Positions 57,958 through 64,000 of a stretch of DNA of 64,000 nt are shown here, piece after piece. Each line of letters opens with the position of its first letter. Within the stretch, counting starts at the first letter, position 1. The notes under the pieces are model-generated. The model saw nothing but the letters and a program-made list of their open reading frames with translations, was not told the DNA's origin and made no database searches. The stretch comes from Cyathus striatus. Taxonomy: Eukaryota; Basidiomycota; Agaricomycetes; Agaricales; Nidulariaceae. The stretch covers positions 5,518,001 through 5,582,000 of the forward strand of contig JAOVFP010000004.1 in assembly GCA_025738555.1 (NCBI GenBank), read 5' to 3'. A program made the translations under genes and the position numbers.

Positions 57958-58690
57958 AAATTCAATTTTCGTGACACAACTGTCTCCAAGTAGCACATAA
58001 GGTTTGTTTTTAAAGCCAAACCATTCTATTAATCAATTAACACCATCAACTCTATAGATTGGATGGATTACCTTAGATAATGCAAGCAACAATGACACCA
58101 CAGTTACTCATTTTGCAGAAGACCTTCTTTGACACAATATAGATTGGGACCCAGAAACAAAGTGGATTAGTATGGAAAGCTGAATGACCACACTCAAACA
58201 CATCAATTACTGAGATCAACCAGTCCTTTGTAAACCCAATTTTAATTTTACATTTGTGTTTCATTTATACCATTAAAATTGAATGTAACAACATGTAAAT
58301 ATTTGTAACATGTTTTAGCACATGTGTGCAAAGTTTAAGGATACAAAAGTAAGAAATGAAGCTGCTATATGTTTTATACTTGTTTTTGGACATTTCGGCT
58401 CAACACCACTCCTTGTACAGTGTCACACTTTATGTGACATGTACTATGATTTGTGACTGACATCGGCTAACATCCCTGATCAGGGTCTGTGACAGGGCCC
58501 TTCCATGTCACAGATCTCATGAAATTTTGGAAAAGACAGTAAATTTAACATATCAGAACATCCACACTTACAACTCTTTAACAAAGTAGGTAAACTAAGA
58601 GTACACATATTGTTCTTATTATAAATTATGCAAAAATTCATAAGTGTCAGCCAAATATTTTCATATAAACTCCAGACTATATGATCATGC
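57958..58690. other. No gene seen
   Basis: AT-rich sequence. From about 58,640 it matches the reverse complement of 2440-2490 and leads into the GATCA repeat. Confidence 0.4.
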
Positions 58691-59160
58691 ATTCTTATAA
58701 GCACTGAGCCTTGTGATCACCTCTAAATTATATGATGATCATAAAATATAGGTGGTGTATTGGGGCATATACTAGTATTGGTAGGTTTCTATAGACTATT
58801 ACTTGTTCTAATGGATTTGTAAGTGATCATAAGTGATCATAGAGTGATTCAGGTGATATATTGGGTTACTATTGATACTAATGGATTCATAAGTGATCAT
58901 AAGTGATCATTGAGTGATTTAGGTGATGCATTGGGTTACTAATGATACTAATGGATTTGTAAGTGATCATAAGTGATCATTGAGTAATTGAGGTGGTGTA
59001 TTAGGTTAGTATTAATACTAATGAATTTGTAAGTATCATAAGTGATGAACTGGTGCATTGGACTACTATTGGTACTAATGAATTCATAAATGATCATATG
59101 TGATTATTCAGTGATTATGTAGTTCATTGGATGACTGATACAAGTGTTGCATTAGGTTAA
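58690..59160 (-). repeat. GATCA-rich tandem repeat, inverted relative to 1990-2440
   Basis: About five units of TGATCATAAGTGATCATT with GAGTGATTTAGGTGATGC, ATTGGGTTACT and ATACTAATGGATTTGTAAG, the reverse complement of the repeat near the left end of the window. Confidence 0.85.
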
Positions 59161-59292
59161 TAAACAGACATTCAAACTGAGCATGTCTGTCACACTAACA
59201 TTTCATAAACAGTTGGTTATAATGTTACAGTAATATATTTGTAAGTGGTGATAAATAATAATTGATTGATTCAAGTGGCACATGTCATGTCC

Positions 59293-59610
59293 GAGTGGTG
59301 TCAGCCAATTTGATCACAGTTTGCCCTGAAAAAATGATTGCTAGCAATCACAAAAACAGGGCAAAAAATGAGTATTGTTTTTATAAGGTGTATTGAGTGG
59401 AATGTAATGTAATGGTGATCATTGGCACTCATTTAGTTATTATACTTGATTACTGGGCTATAATATTATTGAATATGGGGGCACTCAAAAGTGATCATTT
59501 GAAGAATATTAAGTGGTGATCATTGGCACTCATTTTATTATTATACTTGATTACCAGGCTATTGTATTAGTTGAATATGGGGGCACTCAAAAGTGATCAT
59601 TTGCACTCAT
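59293..59610 (+). repeat. Left inverted arm of foldback element
   Basis: Contains two tandem copies of an about 115-bp subunit: GTGATCATTGGCACTCATTT ... GGGGGCACTCAAAAGTGATC. A perfect small hairpin, GATTGCTAGCAATC, lies near 59,337-59,350. Confidence 0.85.
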
Positions 59611-59649
59611 TTCAATACTAACTATATCACTTCCAAATGATATGGCATT

Positions 59650-60200
59650 CAAATGTATGTTATTTGTCACGAATGTGACACGTTATGCGTACATGTCACG
59701 CATTTCCTGTGCATCACAATTGTGACGCTTTCATATATGTCGTCACATTTGTCATATTATTCCCACGCACCACATCATTCCCACACATCACATCTTCACA
59801 CGCGTCACATTTGTCATGTCATTCCCATGCATCACCTCATTCCCACATGTCACATCTTCGCATGCATTACATTTGTCACATCCACATTTGTCACATCATT
59901 CCCATGCATCACATCATTCCCACATGTCACATCTTCACATGCATCATATATGTCACATCATTCCTGTGTATCACATCATTCCCACATGTCACATCTTCGC
60001 ATGCATCACAATTGTTACATCATTCCCACACATCACATCATTCTCACACATCACATCACTCCCACACATCACATCATTCGCATTTGTCACATATCTCCCG
60101 TGCGTCACACATTCTTGTATGTCACACACACTTGTCACATCATTCTTGCGTATCACGCATTTCCCATGCGTCACATCATTGCCATTTGTCATGCTTTGGC
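59650..60200 (+). repeat. CATTCCCACACATCACATC minisatellite inside foldback element
   Basis: About 25 copies of a 19-20-bp unit (CATTCCCACRYATCACATC, CATTTGTCACATC). It is the third TGTCACA-type array in the window. Long His/Ser/Thr ORFs in three frames come from the repeat. Confidence 0.9.
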
Positions 60201-60714
60201 ATGTGATCACTTTTGAGTGCCTCCATAGTATAGTAATATAATAGCCTAGTAATTACAATTAATAGATGAATAAGTGCCAATGATTGCCTCGTAATATTTC
60301 GAAAATGATCACTTTTGAGTACCTCCATAGTATAGTAATATCCTAACCTAGTAATCACAATTAATAGATAAATGAGTGCCAATGATTGCCTCATAATATT
60401 TCAAAAATGATCACTTTTGAGTGCCCCCATATTCAACTAATACAATAGCCTGGTAATCAAGTATAATAATAAAATGAGTGCCAATGATCACCACTTAATA
60501 TTCTTCAAATGATCACTTTTGAGTGCCCCCATATTCAATAATATTATAGCCCAGTAATCAAGTATAATAACTAAATGAGTGCCAATGATCACCATTACAT
60601 TACATTCCACTCAATACACCTTATAAAAACAATACTCATTTTTTGCCCTGTTTTTGTGATTGCTAGCAATCATTTTTTCAGGGCAAACCGTGATCAAATT
60701 GGCTAATACTAGTG
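60198..60714 (-). repeat. Right inverted arm with four subunit copies
   Basis: Four tandem copies of the about 110-bp subunit (GTGATCACTTTTGAGTGCC ... GAGTGCCAATGATYRCC). The outer two match the left arm closely. The inner two (60,198-60,405) are diverged, so the right arm is longer than the left. Confidence 0.85.
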
Positions 60715-61019
60715 CATGTCCATAACACAATGCCACTTAACTGTTAAGTCAACTTCGAGTTTTAGTCAGGATATTTGGATATTGTCTGTTTCCTCCAGAT
60801 TGTGTATGGATGTTATATATTGGACTGTTACTTACTAATGTTTACTTGTAACTTGTTGACTTGTTCCTTCCTTTTAATATAGTATTTCATTCTGTCTCAA
60901 ATAACCCCTGCTCACAAGAATATTTTACAATTACCTGCTCACAGTACTATTTTAGAACTAATAATATTACTCCTATTTAATTCTGTCTCAAGTAACCTGT
61001 AAGAGCTAATTACAATAGA

Positions 61020-61256
61020 GGAGCAACAAAGCTGGGGGCTGCAAAATGAAACTGGGCACTATACAACGAAGCTAGAGGCTAGACACAAAGCTGTGAACTG
61101 GAAATCGAAGCTGGTAATTCAAAATGACTATGAGGGCTAAAGAACGAACCTGGGGACTATAGAATGAAGGCTGTAACTGGAGAATGAATCTGGGACTGTT
61201 AAATGAAGCTGAGGGCTAGGAATCAAATATGGGGACTAGTGAACAAAGTCTGTTAC
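61020..61256 (+). repeat. Minisatellite GAACGAAGCTGGGGACTA, left part
   Basis: About ten degenerate 22-25-bp units (RAATGAAGCTGGGGRCTA). The array is cut at 61,256 by a solo LTR and continues at 61,851. Confidence 0.8.
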
Positions 61257-61850
61257 TGTCATGTCCTGTTCTATTCCACTAGGGACAAGAACTCTGGATT
61301 TTATATTCTAAGAAGCAGAGTAACTCACACACATTAGTAGGGTGTGTGGAGATAGTGAACAAGTACAGGAGTAGTGACATTGGCTTCAACTTGTGTGTTG
61401 CACCCCTTGGACTTCCAGTTCTGTATTTAGAACAAAGCGGAGTAAGTGACAAAATAGTGGAGTTGGATCAAGGCCCAAGTGGGAGAAGGGTGTAAACATA
61501 GTTGATTCGAAACTGAAGTCTATCTACATTACAGGAGTAGTTTATATAGTAAACTACTTTGTCCGAATGTGTATGGAGTAATGCCCATGAATTTGTGGCA
61601 TTCTAGGGATAAGTAAACTCCATAGAATGTAGAACCATAGTAGACTATAGTACACCTCTAGATTATAGTCATAGGAGAAAATTGCTATGGCCGGAGAACA
61701 AGGTAGTAATATTAAAGGGAAGGAACAAGTAAACATTAGTAAGGGAGAGTTCAATATATAACAAGTATACATAGTCCAGAGAAAATGTACTAAAAGCGGA
61801 GTGAACCCGGAGTTGACTCCAATGGTTCAGGGATTGTCATGGATATGACA
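61257..61850. mobile_element. Solo LTR-like insertion, 594 bp, TSD GTTAC
   Basis: Borders TGTCATGTCCTG and GGATATGACA (inverted TGTCATRTCC), flanked by GTTAC at 61,252-61,256 and 61,851-61,855. It sits inside a minisatellite whose units continue on both sides, which confirms the borders. Orientation is uncertain because TATA-like boxes occur on both strands. No coding region. Confidence 0.85.
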
Positions 61851-62105
61851 GTTACATAGGAACGAAACTGGATACTGCAGAGTAAAACTGGTGACTATAA
61901 AACAAAGCATGTGGTTAGATATAGAAGGTGGAGGCTGGTGAATGAAGCTGCAACATTTAGAATAAAGCAGGAGATGTAGAACAAAGCTAATGGCTGGGAA
62001 GAGGAACTGGAGACTAGAGAATGAAGCTAGAGGCTGGGGAACAAAGCTGCGAGTTGTAGAATGAAGCAGAGGCTGTAGAATGATGCTGATGGCTTTACAA
62101 TAAAT
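61851..62105 (+). repeat. Minisatellite GAACGAAGCTGGGGACTA, right part
   Basis: Continuation of the array from 61,020-61,256: GAACGAAACTGGATACT, GAATGAAGCTAGAGGCTG, GAACAAAGCTGCGAGTTG and similar units. Confidence 0.8.
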
Positions 62106-62184
62106 GGAGAGAGATCAAGAACAAGCAATGGAGTTGGATGGAGGAATATAAATGTAAGAAACATATTCTAGGCTACATGAATAC

Positions 62185-62410
62185 AGAGGTCATTATAATG
62201 ATGTAGAGAGCACTACAACAAATTAGAGAGTAGTATAATGAGTATTGGAGCATCGTAATGAAGTATATAGCAGTATAGCTTTCCAGAGAACACTATAACG
62301 AAGTAGACAGCAATATAACATTATAGAGGCCACTATAATGAAGTTAAAGGGATATAACGAAGTAGAGAGTATCATAGCAAAGTAGGAAGTATTGTAATGA
62401 GCATTAGAAC
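62185..62410 (+). repeat. Minisatellite GTAGAGAGCACTATAACGAA
   Basis: About eleven degenerate 19-21-bp units such as GTAGAGAGCACTACAACAAA and GTAGACAGCAATATAACATT. Confidence 0.8.
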
Positions 62411-62620
62411 AAGGTCAGTATCATTCTAAAGATGCTCGCATCTTTAGAACAATCTGAGCACTGTTGTACTGATGCATGATTTATTATAACAATGCTGGCA
62501 TCGTTATAATGATACTGAGATCGTTCTAACAATGCTGGATTCATTATAACAACCCTTGTATCATTCTAAACGCACTGATATTGTTGGAACAATGCTAGAT
62601 TCATTATAATGAGTGTAGAT
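62411..62620 (+). repeat. Minisatellite CATTATAACAATGCTGG / ATCGTTCTAA
   Basis: About eleven 19-20-bp units with ATCATTCTAA, ATCGTTATAATG and AACAATGCTGG. The words CATTATAACG and CGTTATAATG occur in both orientations. Confidence 0.8.
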
Positions 62621-62839
62621 TATCCAAAATTATGTACAGCTGTAAAAACTACATAAGTAATATGTTGCTGAACCCCGTGGGCCCAACAAAATACATTACT
62701 AAAATGTGATCACCATAGCACAAAAGAACTCAGTATATTGAATACATTTATGTTGCAACTATGTGTGATTGAACAATAACTCAATTTACATATTTTTGAT
62801 CTCACATTTATTAGTGTTGCCACAGAGTGCAGTAAAGTG

Positions 62840-63110
62840 GCAGTGAAGCGAAATTTTACATACTGCGACATACTTCACAGTTAGCATGGTGTGCTGTAAA
62901 GCACTGTGAAGTGACAGTGCTCAGAAGGCGCTCTCTCTAAACTACTGCTTTAGGAAATATAAGGGTTCCATTACTCATCTAATTATTAAGGGTCAGATTG
63001 AAGTGCCCTGGAGCACTGATGAGTGAAAATGATCAAGTGCTTAACAATTCAGTGCGGGGAACTTCACAGTGCTTCACAGGGACCACAACACACCATGCAA
63101 TGTAACTGAG
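62840..63110. repeat. CTTCACAGTGC / GCACTGTGAAG word array
   Basis: CTTCACAG, GCACTGTGAAG, CAGTGCTTCACAG and GCAGTGAAG words in both orientations, enriched at the two sides (62,845-62,930 and 63,000-63,095) with a plainer centre, as in a foldback element. Confidence 0.65.
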
Positions 63111-63130
63111 TTGGAAATCTTGCAGCACAG

Positions 63131-64000
63131 TAAAAGGACAAAGAGGGTTACTATGGAGTAATAGCTACAAAACTATGTAAGGGTCATTGCTTACTCCAGG
63201 GGCGAGTCTGGGGGAATATCTTCAGAATACACAAGGTGATTCTGGGCAAGGGAGGGATGAACACACTATAATATTCACTTGTAATCTATAACACTTGTAA
63301 TCACTAATAATAAAACTAAGCTTCTTTGAGGTCCTGGAAGGGCTTAGATCACACTGGGTTTTTACACTCAGAAATTGAATAGATTGTCACGATGTAGAGC
63401 AGGCATTCTGCCTGTACCATAAAATCGGCCTTGTGTCAGTTTTTAATAGTTCACTCGTTTACATGTTTCTGTACCTATTTAAGTACAGTACTCGACATTC
63501 TTTGAATAGAGGTTCTTTTCCCCCCTTCTTTCACTTCTTAATGAACCTCACTAGGACCTGAGGATAGACGGATGTGCTATCCGCTCGCAAGTTCTTTGTT
63601 CAAGAACTTCCTTCAACCGGAAATCTTCTTCCACAATGAATACGCTAAATAGCACTGATAGCAGAAGGAATCAATACAGGATTGCTTGGTTCTACATGAG
63701 CAGGTTTGCGAATCTTATATACTACTGGAAAAGCGGAGTTCTTAGGTACTGTACAGGTATAACATATGTCTAGATAAGGTAATTAACTATAACACTGGGT
63801 GGAGGGATGTGCACAAAGGTCTGGATAGGAGAGTGTTGGACATAGCTCCTCAAAAGGGGTGGGTACACATGATAATAGAGACATGCTTATTGGCTGATGC
63901 ATGTGTTTAGACACCCTGTCCCATCACGGGCCTAAAGATAGAATCATCGGCAACTACAGCTTCAGGTATATGGTCTGTTCGCTTCAATCAGTAGATCAGG
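63131..64000 (-). mobile_element. LTR running off the window, inverted copy of 16,036-17,098
   Basis: On the minus strand it matches about 16,450-17,098: AATCAGTAGATCAGG region, AAGACTCGCAAACCTGCTC-like segment with TATA, CCCAGTGTGATCTAAGCC, CCTCAAAGAAGCTTAG and the terminal TTTGTCCTTTTA at 63,131. It is less CpG-rich than the 16-kb copy, so older. A 243-bp insertion splits it at 63,393-63,635. The 5' end lies beyond 64,000. Confidence 0.85.
63393..63635 (-). mobile_element. Nested 243-bp TG...CA insertion
   Basis: Absent from the homologous 16-kb LTR between GCGTATTCAT and GATAATC. On the minus strand it begins TGTGGAAGAAGATTTCC and ends CCTGCTCTACA, with a TACTTAAATAGG promoter-like box. 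Flanks ACGA/ATGA suggest a mutated 4-bp target duplication. Probably a small solo LTR. Confidence 0.65.

Larger units (their letters stand above)
59293..60714. mobile_element. Foldback transposon, 1422 bp, TSD CATGTCC
   Basis: Inverted arms 59,303-59,610 and 60,400-60,704 are nearly identical over about 300 bp (AGCCAATTTGATCACNGTTT, GCCCTGAAAAAATGATTGC, then GTGATCATTGGCACTCATT). The outermost 10 bases (GAGTGGTGTC versus CACTAGTATT) are less alike. The exact 7-bp repeat CATGTCC flanks it at 59,286-59,292 and 60,715-60,721. The interior is a TGTCACA/CATCACATC minisatellite and no transposase is present. It is a non-autonomous DNA transposon able to form a long hairpin. Confidence 0.85.

Noticed and set aside
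1..64000. CRISPR array among the tandem repeats
   Set aside because: Spacers are not unique and of fixed length, units degrade gradually, introns and gene families are fungal, and there are no cas genes.

Overview
The window looks like a TE-rich stretch of a filamentous basidiomycete (mushroom-type, Agaricomycete) genome. The evidence is short GT-AG introns of about 50-60 nt, F-box/LRR-like genes, an SRPK-like kinase, an IML2-type gene, a DUF6532-type protein, a Plavaka-type transposase, a Tnp2-like transposase and a chromodomain Ty3/gypsy element. Few genes are intact. Most coding sequence is transposon-derived, and most of it is decayed or split by later insertions.

Layout. 0-2.5 kb: TGTCACA arrays in inverted orientation and a GATCA-rich tandem repeat. 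3.9-9.6 kb: decayed multi-exon genes (a duplicated Ala/Ser/Pro protein, an FG-repeat nucleoporin-like stretch, an IML2-like gene, a DUF6532 gene). 9.6-14.7 kb: AT-rich and word-array repeats plus a solo LTR. 14.7-19.0 kb: a Plavaka-type transposase gene with a 1.06-kb solo LTR inside it. 19.6-21.8 kb: a minus-strand unknown gene split by a related solo LTR. 21.8-28.4 kb: a degenerate minus-strand gypsy chromovirus. 28.4-39.9 kb: a visibly CpG-richer island with two F-box-like genes, GC-rich dispersed repeats and a kinase gene broken by a 1.5-kb insertion. 40-58 kb: word arrays, a Tnp2-like transposase remnant, a gene interrupted by a foldback-like element, and nested solo LTRs. 58.7-64 kb: the mirror of the left-end repeats, a foldback element with about 0.3-kb inverted ends, minisatellites, a 594-bp solo LTR and an LTR running off the window.

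Three patterns stand out. (1) At least ten separate loci are built from one short word each, used in both orientations, with a different word at each locus. Three of them share the end GAGCTCTTTACACTCCCCC. (2) An approximately 1.1-kb LTR family starting TGATAYRCC leaves 4-bp target duplications. It inserted into a transposase gene, a host-like gene and another copy of itself. (3) Nearly all in-frame stops in the transposons lie at conserved Arg positions (CGA to TGA), and CpG-type changes also hit the gypsy RT and protease active sites, which points to decay by cytosine methylation. All family calls come from reading motifs; no database search was run.
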